This document shows, piece by piece, positions 30,501 to 42,500 of a DNA stretch of 64,000 bases. Numbering within the stretch: the first letter of the stretch is position 1; each line of letters starts with the position of its first letter. The position numbers and the translations under genes were made by a program. Where the stretch lies: the NCBI GenBank assembly GCA_951640165.1, contig OX621234.1, positions 5,151,001 to 5,215,000 on the forward strand, read 5' to 3'. The notes beneath the pieces are model-generated. The model saw only the letters and a program-made list of their open reading frames with translations, had not been told where the DNA came from and did no database searches. The DNA comes from Pseudoips prasinana (lineage: Eukaryota; Arthropoda; Insecta; Lepidoptera; Nolidae).

Positions 30501-33500
30501 TTAATCGATTTGTTGTCAAGGGACAACTGAAAAACAGCCTGCACCATTTAAAGTGAAAATCCGTCCCTTAAATGTTGGTAAAGTACCCCGCGACACAGGT
30601 ATTAGATTACCTAGTGCGGGAGATGCCTTTTAAAGCAGAAAAACTAAGCTAGGTATATTACTATAAAGATTCATCAAAATCCGTTCCGTAGTTTTTGTGT
30701 GAAAGAGTAACAAACATCCATCCTTTCTCATAAACTTTCGCATTTATAATATCAGCAGGATGGTAGGAATAGTAGGTAAATCACCCTTAATGGTTACCAC
30801 AAAGCTTCTCCACGTTTCTCAATAATTCTATATCTGCATCACAAATAGGAGCTGGACTCGGTGTGTACACTAAAGTAAGTCTGCCAAGCGGCATTCGCTT
30901 TGGTCCCTACAGCGGCGTGCTATGCCAGACAGTTGAGTCCGACTACTGCTGGACGGTAAGTCACTATTTAATACTGGGAATGCCTAGATTAAGGTTAAAG
31001 CCGACCCTCGTGGCGAGCTCTCCTCACCCATCTGTAAGAGATCGGCGAGTCAAGCCGCGAGTGTCTCCGTGCTTGGGAAGGCACGTTCAGCTTTCGGTCC
31101 CAGTTGGAGTCTGTAGACAGCCTTGCTTAAGCCATGTCACAGGCTGGCTGGGTGGCTTCAACAACTGCGACACTCATGTTTTATATTGTTATTATTCTAC
31201 CTATTATTATTAATGTACCGTAAAACCGTACAACTTTGCCCAGATTTCTTGCAATTTTTGATTCCACTTTAAATATGTTTTTAACTAATGTTATTTTCAA
31301 TTTGTGATCGTCCTACATTATTGATAAATACCATGCCCTTTGCATATAATATACTAAAATATCAAAATAATGAAATACAACGTGTTAAAAACAATATTTA
31401 TACAGCGGGCCAAATACATAGTGCTTTTTACAAGTTTGCCCATTTTGCAGAAATCTCCGTAACTTCAGTATTTTCTACTTTAAGTACATAATAGTAAATC
31501 TATCGTAGGACCTTCATACTAACCGTCTTCTTCATATTACTTGTCAAATTAGATTGGGCAAAGTCGCAACACTTTTTTTGTAATTTTCATTCAAATTATA
31601 CTATGAATTAGGGTTGTCACTTTTTATTGTTAATGAGAACGGTGTACTTAGGTACCTACTTTACGATCATTTATCTATAAATATTTGAAAAATAAAAAAC
31701 TATCAATACTTTATAGCGAATGCACATGACATTTAAAACAATATCTTAATATACATACATAATAGGAACATTGACTACAAATACCTACTCATACAAGTAA
31801 AACAAATCTAAATTCAAGACAAAGCTTTCAAAAACAAACTTAAACTTATGAATATCAACAATAATATTATCGTGGTACTTCTTGAGGTTATTATTATTCG
31901 GAATAAAAAGGAAAAATATTTTCTGAGATCAAATAATTGTAGTTAGATTCGCTTCGCGTGTTGGCGATTCCTTTAGATAAATTCAATATGAAGTCCTCCC
32001 GACTCCTCTTATTTTCTACCACGTTAACTAACTCCAACATTTCCTCTGAATAATTTCTGTATGACTATGCTCTATGCATACAGAAATGTCCTAATATTCT
32101 TCAATTTTTTCTGATGTTTTCAGGCTTAGTTATTCTATGAAATTCATCCTGAAATAAATACGAAAAAAATTACCTTGTTTAATAAATTTAAGCAAAATAA
32201 AGTTCTTGAGCTCCTAACAAACCACGCAAAAAATGTATATATGAGAATTTTTACGTTTAATAGCATCAAAAATAAATATCAATACGAGGTCTTAATACAA
32301 CTCACTCATTCATCACTCCTTTAAGATTTACTAATCGAAGATGTTTCTTAGTAAGACTAAAACCAGTTTCAAAATATAAGTACGAAAAAACATGGAAATA
32401 AACAATCTAAAAATATATAGAAACTAACATTATTGTTCATTTTTAGCCACTTTAAACTGTTTTGCAAATACATGTAATGTAGTTTTTGCGACAAAGTTAA
32501 ATATTAAATAATCCTATTATTATTTAACATTACTTAGGTAGTTCTGCAACTACTGTAAAACAAATTATACTAGATCTAATTTAACATCGAAGTCACAACC
32601 CTATTGGTTATATTTTGGTGGGCAAAGTTGTTACAACTGCTCTAAGAAATCAAATTTGACATTGCCCACCATCATGTTTTCGAAATTATGAGAGATTTTG
32701 CGTGGGATATTGGATCTTTCTTGTGCATTTATTACGTAGTAATATTGGTAAAATTCTTACTTACTTGTTGTTATTACAAATCGAGTTTTAAAAAAAGATT
32801 TCCCACAAATTTTGGCCCGCAAAATACACCACCAACTTCGACACAATTTTACAGCCAATTGAGGGGACACTGAGCAAAATCAGCTACACCGTGTTGCCAG
32901 ACATGTAATCAAAGGACTTCAACCATTTTGGGCTAACCGGTGAACAGCTGTATTGGGAAAAAAGAAATTCATAAATAATTTAGTAATAATATTTAGTAAA
33001 CATTGGTTTCTTTTGGGAGTGTCAAACTAAATGATATTAAAAACGAATAAAGAAGATTTTTAATTGACTATTGGTTGTGTATGGTGACAGTTGCTTTGCT
33101 GTGCAACATGCGGGATGCATTGAGTAAGGGTTGCCAAAATAAAAACTCAAAAAAAATAACATCGATATTCGATGTTTCAATTCGAGAGCTTCAAAACATT
33201 AAAATGTTTGATGGAAGACCGAGCTTTATCTAGCCGTTGTGGAATATTCATCATTAGCATCATCATCATCTTAACCGCACACAAATAACAAAATATATTT
33301 TATGTAGAACAACATTTTTTTTGAAGGGTTCAAAATCATCAGCTTGCCTACGCAACGTAAAACAAACGAAGAAAGTTTTTATCGAGAAAAAAATGTAATA
33401 AACGTAACAATTTTAATAATCGTCGTAATTGGTATTTCGTCTTCGTTCATTTGAGTTTTGTCCGTCATGGTAGCGAGTATTATTAACGCGTGCTTTTCTT

Positions 33501-36500
33501 GAAGATTCTAATTAGATGGGCCATAACCAAAATCATTGTGCAAAGCAAAACAGCTCAGCATACTATACAAAAATAAAACGCAAAGCAAAACAGCTCAGCA
33601 TAATATAATATACGATTTGAAATCGATTCCATAGGAATTCAAATCGACTGATTCCTAGTGCAGAGAACTGGCAACCCCGATCCAGAATCGATTGGTGATC
33701 GATTGTCAATGTCATTCGCTCTGTGTTTGTGCTCTTGTTCGTTTGTGAATATTATTTAGACTTTGGATATTTTTGACAACTTACCCTTTTCAAAATGGAT
33801 TCTGATGATTTTTTACCTAACGATCCCGGCTCACTCTTGGACTCAGAACCCGCTTTAAATGTTTACCCTGGCATTTCTTCGGATAATGAACCCGTTTTAC
33901 ATGACGACCGATGAATATGGACTTCCCGATTTTGCCTAGTGAATTTTATTTTTTATTATCATATTAAACAATTTGATACAAAACTTCCTAAATATATGTT
34001 TTCTATGTACTGTAAGCCACTCAATAAAATCAAAAATAGTGCAATATTTTTATGTTCATTTTTTATTTTTATTTTATTTTATTTAATAGATTTTGTACAC
34101 ACAGAAATAACAAAAGTAAAATAAATGAAGAAGAGACAGTAGTACATGGGTGCTGCTTATTTCAAAAGAAATTTCTTCCAGCAGACCCGCGAGAGGAGAT
34201 ATTAAAGTATAATAGGCATGTGCGTAGGTTTATAATATCATTACATAAACTACATACTAAAATACACAGATACTTATAACGGGGCAACCATATGCATAAA
34301 CTACATATACATAAATATATACATAACTAGGATGAAGAGGAGAGATAGTAATTTTTCACTTGCTTCTTAAAAAGAGGTAGTGTTTTGGAATTACGGATGT
34401 TAGGAGGGAGAGAATTCCACAATCTGACTGCCTGAACTGTGAAGGAATAAGAATAGAAATCTGTTTTATGTATTGGGAATTTAAGAAGGTGTTTAAGGTG
34501 TGACCTACAGGGGGCATTAGGAACACGAGAGTAGGAAAAACGCTCCCGTAAGTAGGATGGAGATGAAGGATTGTGTAGTATATTAAAGAGAATACACAAT
34601 AGACGAGTATTCCTGCGAAGACGGATCGGGAGCCACTTGAGATCCTTGCGGAAATTGGAAACGTGATCATATTTCTTCAGACCGAAAATAAACCGAATGC
34701 ATAAATTTTGCAAGCGCTCAAGTTTGTCTAATAGCTCCTCTGTGACATCTAAATAGCAGCTGTCGGCATAGTCCAAAATGGGTTGAATGAGTGTTTGAGC
34801 AAGAGATATTTTCGTCTTCAATGGCAAAAAGTTTTGGAGGCGCTTCAGAGAATGAAATGTATAATGTACCTTCTTGCTGACATCAGAGACGTGTGATTTC
34901 CAGGACAGGTTGCAGTCAAAAGTAACTCCTAAGTTTTTGGCAGTATCTGTATATGCAATAGGAGCTCCGTCCAGATACACTCGTGGAAAGTTCGTGAAAT
35001 CGATTCCGTTTCGCATCTGCCTACTTCCTATGATCACGGCCTGGGACTTAGTTGGATTAATAAGTAAGCCACGAAATCTAGCCCATCCATTGATCAAGTT
35101 CAGGTCGTGATTTACAGCAGCAATAGCGGACGCGGCGTTTTCACGGGAAAATGCTCGGTAAAGTTGAAAATCGTCTGCATAGAGATGAAAATTAGAGGAA
35201 ATGGCTCTTGAAATAGAGTTAATGAAAATGGAGAAAAGCAAGGGAGAAAGAACGCCACCCTGGGGCACGCCCGCACTGAGACTACACCAATCCGAGTAAG
35301 ACTCGTCAAGGCAAACACATTGCGAGCGGCCACGAAGATAAGAATCAAACCAGGATAAACTGGTTTGGGAACAATTAAGTGATGAAAGGGTACCAAGGAG
35401 GACGTCAAAGTCAACAGAGTTAAAAGCGTTGCTAAAGTCAAGTAGTACCAGAATGCTTAGGTTTTGGTTTTCCAAGGCCCAGCGGATGTCATCGGTGACT
35501 TTAAGCAACGCAGTAACTGTGCTATGCCCAGTGCGAAAACCAGATTGGAAAGGGCAAAGAAGGTTGTTGCTGGCCAGAAAAGCTGATAATTGACGGTGTA
35601 CGATATGTTCCAGGACTTTGGAGAGAAAAGGTAGAATGGAGATGGGTCGAAACTGAGATAGAGAAGTAGGATTTGAGACTTTAGGTAAAGGAATTATATG
35701 AGCTTGTTTCCAAGCAGCAGGGAAACGGGAAGAAAATAACGAATAATTAAATATATGAGTAAGCACTGGGAGCAGGATAGATAGAATGGGAGTGATCATC
35801 CTAGAACATACATTGTCGTGACCAGCAGCAGTAGAAGATATTGCGAAAATAGATTTTTTGACATCCTCCAAGGTTACTGCAGATAGAGTAAAAGGAAAAT
35901 ATTCGGGCAAAGGTACTTGTGAGAGCTCATTGAGTGTGATAGATTTAACGTGGGGTTCGAGAGAAATGGGGGGACACGAAAAGTGATTATTGAGTGCAGA
36001 AAGATCAACATCTTTACAGACTAAAGACGGGGATTTACCAATGCCATTCGATTTGAGGAATTTCCATACTACGGAGGAATCGCGATTATTGAGAGCTTTG
36101 TAAAAGTGGCGCCTTTTGGCATCTCGACACAGACGATTGCAACGATTGCGCAACTTCTTAAAACGGTTGATATTAACTTCCGTAGGAGCCCGCTTACATC
36201 TACGTTTCGCCTGATCCCTACGAGCCATCGCTTCTTTAATCTCAGCCGTTATCCACGGCGCGGGTGTGTGTTTAATTCTGATTCGTCGTTTAGGAGCATG
36301 GCGATCGAATAAATCAATAATTATGGAATTTAAAAGTTCCACCATAATATCAACATTGGAAGCAGTGTAGATAACAGACCAGTCTATTTCTTTGGCGTCG
36401 CGCTGAAGCTGATCCAAATTGATGCCATTGAAGTTACGAAGAAAAAGAAATTGTGATTTGCGTTTGGGAGGACGAATTTTATAGGAGAGAAAGATCAAGT

Positions 36501-39500
36501 CATGATAAGAAAAAGAAGCAGTTAATTGGCCATGAGTGGTAACGCGTTCTGTAGAAGAGACGATCATAAGGTCAAGTAAAGATGGAGTACAATTAGGAGA
36601 ATGGTGAGTTGCCGTAAGAGGGAGAATATGGAGATTAATGGACGAAAGTAGAGAAAGAAGTTTGGAGGTGCGGTGATCATTTTTTATCAGACAAGTATTA
36701 AAGTCACCCATTAGGACTACGTGGTTATAGATAGGACACAGGTTATTCAGAATGGTATCAAGAGAGTCAAAATAGTCGACACGAAGGTTGGGACTATAAA
36801 ATACGCCAAGGAGCATTTTAGAGTGGCGGAAAACTATTTCTATAAACAAGTATTCCGCAGACGCAGAGTAGCGAGATGGTGACGTGCTAATTATAGTGTA
36901 TGGAATATCGGCCCGTAGATATATTGCAACACCACCACCGCCTTTATCAATCCGATCATTGCGAATTAAGACATAACCAGGAAGTGCAAAGTGGGGAGAG
37001 AGAAGTGAAGGTTTCAGGAAAGTTTCTGAAATTAGTAAAGCATCGAGGTGACTGCTGCTAAAGGAAGCCAGAAGTTCAGAGTAATGGCCAGGAACACTCT
37101 GTGCATTGATATGGGCTATGTTGAAATTGTCAGATTGGTTGGAAAAAGCAGAAGAGATGCGGTCATGCAGAGTCAGAGGGACGTAAGAATCATCCGCACT
37201 GACGTAACTAGACGAGGAGGAGCAAGAGATAAAGCTATCATCAAGGTTAGATAAAATATCATCCATAATAAATATATAAGTATAATAAATAAATATATAT
37301 TATATTAAAAATATATATAAAAATATCTAAATTACTAAACTAATTACAACTTAAGGTTATAAAACAAACACAATAATGCTAAACACACCGTCTCGCTGGT
37401 GAACTGGGAGATATCTTTTGAACCATGAGTAAACAAGAGTAGTCTAGCAAACGGTAGTAGTAGTAGTTCATGTTCAAGCCCAAACGCCATACAAAGTGGT
37501 TGATGTCCTTTACATCATAGATTGAATAATAAACGCAACTAAAAATATTGCCGTTTATTCAAACATTTTGTGAAACGTACCCTGCTGGGCAAAGTTAGAT
37601 TAGTTGGGCAATCTTGTAAGGTTTTACGGTATAATTCTGGTTCCCATTTCGCTCTGTAGCTTCGCTCTGCTACAACTTTTTCCAAATCCTTGTTTCTTTC
37701 TGATTAAATTCGTTGGGGATCCAAGCCAGTTAACCTTTTGGCCGACATCTCAGAGGAAAACGTTGAGAGAGTTCTTTTCTAAAGAGATATACTAGAGAGA
37801 GTGATTCCCGGCCCAGAAAGATTACCAGGGCCACCCCATTACAACCCGTGGGTCTCGTAAGAGGCCACTCAGGGATATACCGGATAGCCGGGCAGTAACG
37901 TTACCCGTGTACTAGGTACCACTTGACTGCGGTCGCCAGCTCGCATGGCAAGCGCGGTGACTACGGCAAACCCCTCCAAATGGCAACGTTATAGAAACCT
38001 TTGAGGAAGGCCTATGTCCAGCGGTGGACGATATATGAGTGACTATTACGCACTCGTAGGTTCTGCACATTAAAACTCCGAGATATTTTCCACTCACAAT
38101 AATATTTAATCGAACAGAGTAACGTTCTCTTCTACCGTCGTACAAAGAATGCCTCTTCAATAATCATCTACCCTATTTATACTTTTATCAGAAATAACCA
38201 TTTGAAAGTCTAATATCGATTAATTATAGTTTTAAGATGTAAAATTATTATAGAATTATTATAGCTATTAATAAAATGATTAATTAAATAAATAATCACA
38301 ATGTAAACATACTACTCTGTCAAGAAAGTACCGGGAAAAGATCAATATTATACGAAATGTTTGTTATTCATCCAAATTTATTTTATCACCTTCAAAGTAT
38401 GCTCCTTCAGAAACGATACACTTACGCCAACGAATAATCCATTCATCAAAACATTTTTTAAACGCTGCTTTCAGAATTGAGTTCAGTTCTCGCCGCGAAT
38501 TCTCCTTTATGTCTTCTACCGATTGAAAACGGGTACCACGAAGTGGTAATTTGAGTTTAGGAAAAAGAAAGAAGTCAGCTGGAGCCATATCTGGTGAATA
38601 TGGTGGTTGCTGGATGGTATTTGTTGAGTGTTTGGTCATAAATTCGTTCACAATGATGGCCTTGTGCGAAGGCGCATTATCGTGGTGCAAAATCCAAGAA
38701 GTTTCTTTCCACAAATCTGGCATTTTTCGTAGAATTTGCTCTCTTAAACGCCGCATAACGCTCAAATAATATTCTTTATTTACCGTTCGACCTTCCGGTA
38801 ATTCAGAGTGCACAACACCGCGATAGTCAAAGAAAACAGTCAACATGACTTTGACTTCTGATCGACTTTGGCGTGGTTTTTTCGGTTTCGGTTCAGTTGG
38901 AAGGCTCCAGTCCGAAGCTTGTTGACTAATTTGCATGTCAAACTCGTAAACCCACGTCTCGTCACTAGTAACAATGCGTTTTATGAATGTTGGGTCGGAA
39001 TTGACTCGTTCTACCATGTCCTCAGCGACTTTCATGCGATTGAGTTTTTGGAGAAAATTCAGATCTTTTGGGACTAGTCGAGCGTCAACATGTTTCATAC
39101 CCAAGTGATTAGTTAAAATGGTACGAATCGACACGTGAGATACAGAAAGTTTGGCGGCTATCTCTCTCAGAGTTGAATGAGGATTTTCAGTCACTATTTC
39201 CTTCACTTTTGCGATGTTAACTTCAGTTGCAGACGTTGATGGGGGTAGGCCATCAACGTCTGCAACTGAAGTTAACATCGCAAAAGTGAAGGAAATAGTG
39301 ACTGAAAATCCTCATTCAACTCTGAGAGAGATAGCCGCCAAAGCGCGAGCGAGGCAAATCTTTCATCACATCTCGACCGCTTTTGAACGCCTTGAACCAC
39401 TCATAAGCACGAGTTTTTGATAAAGTCGATTCACCGTAAGCCTTCTGTAACATTTTCAGTGACTCCGAACACAAAATTCCATTAGCGATGCAAAATTTAA

Positions 39501-42500
39501 GACATTTTGTTCGATATTTTTGTCCTTTATAAAATTCGCAATACACACTATATATGATATTACTAAAACCAGCACTGTAGTAATAGGTCTTTACCTATGA
39601 AATTGCCGTTTTGTATGAAAAAATTTAAACGAATTTTTTTCATGAATTTTTTTATTTGTATTAATCGAAGTAATCACCCATGCAATCAATGCATCTTTGC
39701 CATCGCAGTGGCAGTTTATTGATGCCCTTCTTAAAGAAATCAGCTGGACGGGAGGCAACAAATTCTTCAAAGGCATTTTGTACTGCCTCTCGGGTATTGA
39801 ATTTTTTTCCCGCCAAGAAGTTATCCAAATTCTGGAAAAAGTTGTAGTCTGTAGGCGCAAGGTCTGGTGAGTAGGGCGGATGACGGAGAGCTTCCAACCC
39901 CAGTTCTTGCAACTTGGAGACCGTCTGCTGTGCAGTATGAGGTCGCGCGTTGTCGTGCAGGAGCAGCGGAGACGAGCGATTGACCAATGCTGGTTGGAGA
40001 TGCGCCAGCTTCTCCATCATTGTGCTCAGTTCTTCACAGTACACATCTGCAGTAATGCTCACCCCGTTTGGTAAGAAGCTGTGATGAATCACACCGGCGC
40101 TAGACCACCAAACAGTGACCATCACTTTTCTAGGGGTAAGTTTTCGTTTAGGGCATTGTTTAGGTGCTGAACCAGGATCCAACCAACTTGCTGAGCGCTT
40201 GCGGTTATCAAACAGAATCCATTTTTCATCGCAGGTAACAATGCGGTTCAAAATTCCTTCATTTGTGTGTCTGTTGAGCAGTGCAAGGCACGTCTCGACG
40301 CGTACTTCGCGCTGGCGATCATTGAGTTCGTGGGGCACCCATTTGTCAAGCTTTTTTACCTTGCCAATTTGACGCAAATGGACCAATATTGTTTTGACGC
40401 TAACGTCGAAAGCTGCTGCTAATTCAGCCGTAGATTGTGTATCATCAGCTTCCACAACCGCCTTTAATTCGTCATTGTCGACCAAAGTCTTCGGACGACC
40501 GCGAGGTTCATTTTTCAGGTCGAAATTTCCAGAACGGAAGCGAGCAAACCAATAACAGGTGGTGCGTTGGTTTGTAGTGTTAGCTCCGTAAACGTCGTTG
40601 ATGTTGCGTGCCGCTTGTGCCGCGTTGCTGCCACGACGGTACTCATATTCCATAATTACTCGAATTTTTAACGTATCCATGATGACGAAAAAGATTGAAA
40701 TGCGATGAAAATGTAACACTAATCAATAAAGAAATGACTACTTTTGGAAAAAAGAATCCATGTTTTTAAAATAAAATTAATTTGAAATTAGAATTCTTAG
40801 CCAAACAAAAATTATTTTGATTTGAAATGGCCAGTACTGCAGAACGGCAATTTCATAGGTAAAGACCTAATATTTAATATAAATAACAGATGCAACTCAA
40901 ACTCCGCGCCAAAATAGAAAACAGTTGTGCCAATCTAACAACAACAAAAACACAAAAATTTGAATTTGGAACCATAAACAAATCATCCATTCCCGATACT
41001 TTATTGACTGAATGTATAATTATAATGTAGCAGCTACGTCATAACCGTTGCGCGGCTATTGAGTAACATGACGTATAATTTGGTTTAGTGACGTAAAAGA
41101 CAGAATGGCCAGCAGTGGGATAATGTATATGCATGTAACAGATATTAGACCGCAACCGGAATCCCGCACACGTAGTAGATGCGGGGGACCCATCTCTATC
41201 CAACTGGCTGCGTTACGTCAACGGCGCACGCCACTGGCGCGAGCAGAACCTGGTCGCGTTCCAGTACAGAGGACAAGTGTACTACAGGTAAACTTCTAAT
41301 CTTATTTTGCCGAGCTGTACTTGTAGCGTCGGCGAGTGTGGCAGTGCCACTACAAGAGAAATGTATTATATTAATTTGCAGTACCTAAGTAGCGCAAAAC
41401 AAATCTGCTGGATTGATACAGAATCACTCTCTGTGCTGATATTAAGATTGTTTGAAAGTCTAATAATAATAATATATTAAGCTAACTATTAACGTCATGT
41501 TAAAAATCCTTACACACAGGAAATAAATGAACTTTATCCAGCACTAGGGTATTAACATGCACTTGTGCTTTTCGAGCTCACAATTAAGTAGTTTCAGCAC
41601 AATTATGAAAGCTCTCAGGTAAGTCATATATGTCTAGCTCACATTTTACGAAACATTCCACTATATCGCAGTCAGCCGGCGCGAGTACAATCACGCACAC
41701 ACCGCGCCTAATGGGCGATATAGGCGATTCCATGCTCCGGTTTACATTCGTATCGATGCAGGAGGGTGCATCCCTCTGATCCTCAGTCGGACAAGCAGCT
41801 CGTGTCTCCAGCGCCTACCGCAAGCCGCGTTCGGAACTTGGAGCAGGTCTTACGGCGAAACTATATATACGCCAAACACCTATATATATTATATAGGAGC
41901 GTTTAGACGGCCCAAGTTTCATCACTCAAATTACGTACTTATAGTTTTAAATGTACCAGTCGTACACATGGCTACATATTAAGCTATACATTTTCAGTAT
42001 AAGCTGATCTCGCGTTGTATATAGTATATAGGATTTCCATATAATAAGAGGTCAGCTTATATTGGAAATGTATGGCTTGATATGTAGTCGTGGGTACCAG
42101 TCTACTGCTAATTATCCATTTTCTACTTGTTGTCAGCCATGTTTCGAAAAATAAAAGATTATATTATAATTTATTATACATATAGGTTATTAACGACTCC
42201 ATCTCTGTTACTCCATACATCAAGCCCTGCCTAAGTTGCCTGGAAGATTATATTGTACTGCTGTGCCCCGCGGTTGTTTCATGCAAAATTTGAAATAAAT
42301 CCATGCAGTACTTTTTGAGTTTAACCCGGACATTCATACAGACAAACAGCCAAAAATTCTACAAATTATATTTTTGGCTTCTTTATCGATTGTGGTTCAT
42401 GCCCCAAGTATCCTTTTAAAAAATATTCAATGTACAGGTTTGACTTTCCTACGATTTTATTATATGTATAGATTATTTATCTTATTTTATCATGTCTTTC

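Larger units (their letters stand above)
31218..37629. mobile_element. 6.4-kb TA-flanked element with TTTGCCCA-type inverted ends, carrying a nested retrotransposon
   Basis: Left end CCGTAAAACCGTACAACTTT is mirrored at the right end by the complement of CCGTAAAACCTTACAAGATT. TA lies at 31216-31217 and 37630-37631. PRDM-A shows the uninterrupted site (AATTAATGTATTGC near 13907-13920). Without the nested CR1-group insertion (about 34050-37400) it would be roughly 3 kb. An inverted TGGTGGGCAA/TTGCCCACCA pair lies at 32618-32670. No transposase with a catalytic triad could be read, so the superfamily is open; TA target and ends suggest Tc1/mariner relatives. Confidence 0.7.
38315..41014 (-). mobile_element. 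Mariner element 1, broken and hosting a second mariner
   Basis: Ends CTCTGTCAAGAAAGTACCGG at the left and an inverted CATTCAGTCAATAAAGTATC at the right, flanked by TA (38313-38314, 41015-41016). The transposase is on the minus strand and is split by a palindromic duplication at 39150-39343 and by mariner 2 at 39586-40867. A second, also broken copy is at 62043-63368. Confidence 0.85.

Noticed and set aside
34356..37254. Smaller frames overlapping the 979-aa ORF2
   Set aside because: They lie in other frames of a recognised EN-RT protein and show no independent features.
39214..39420. Plus-strand mariner-like frame (MLTSVADVDG...) as a second transposase
   Set aside because: It is the inverted arm of the palindrome; only about 95 bp are duplicated, so no second gene exists.
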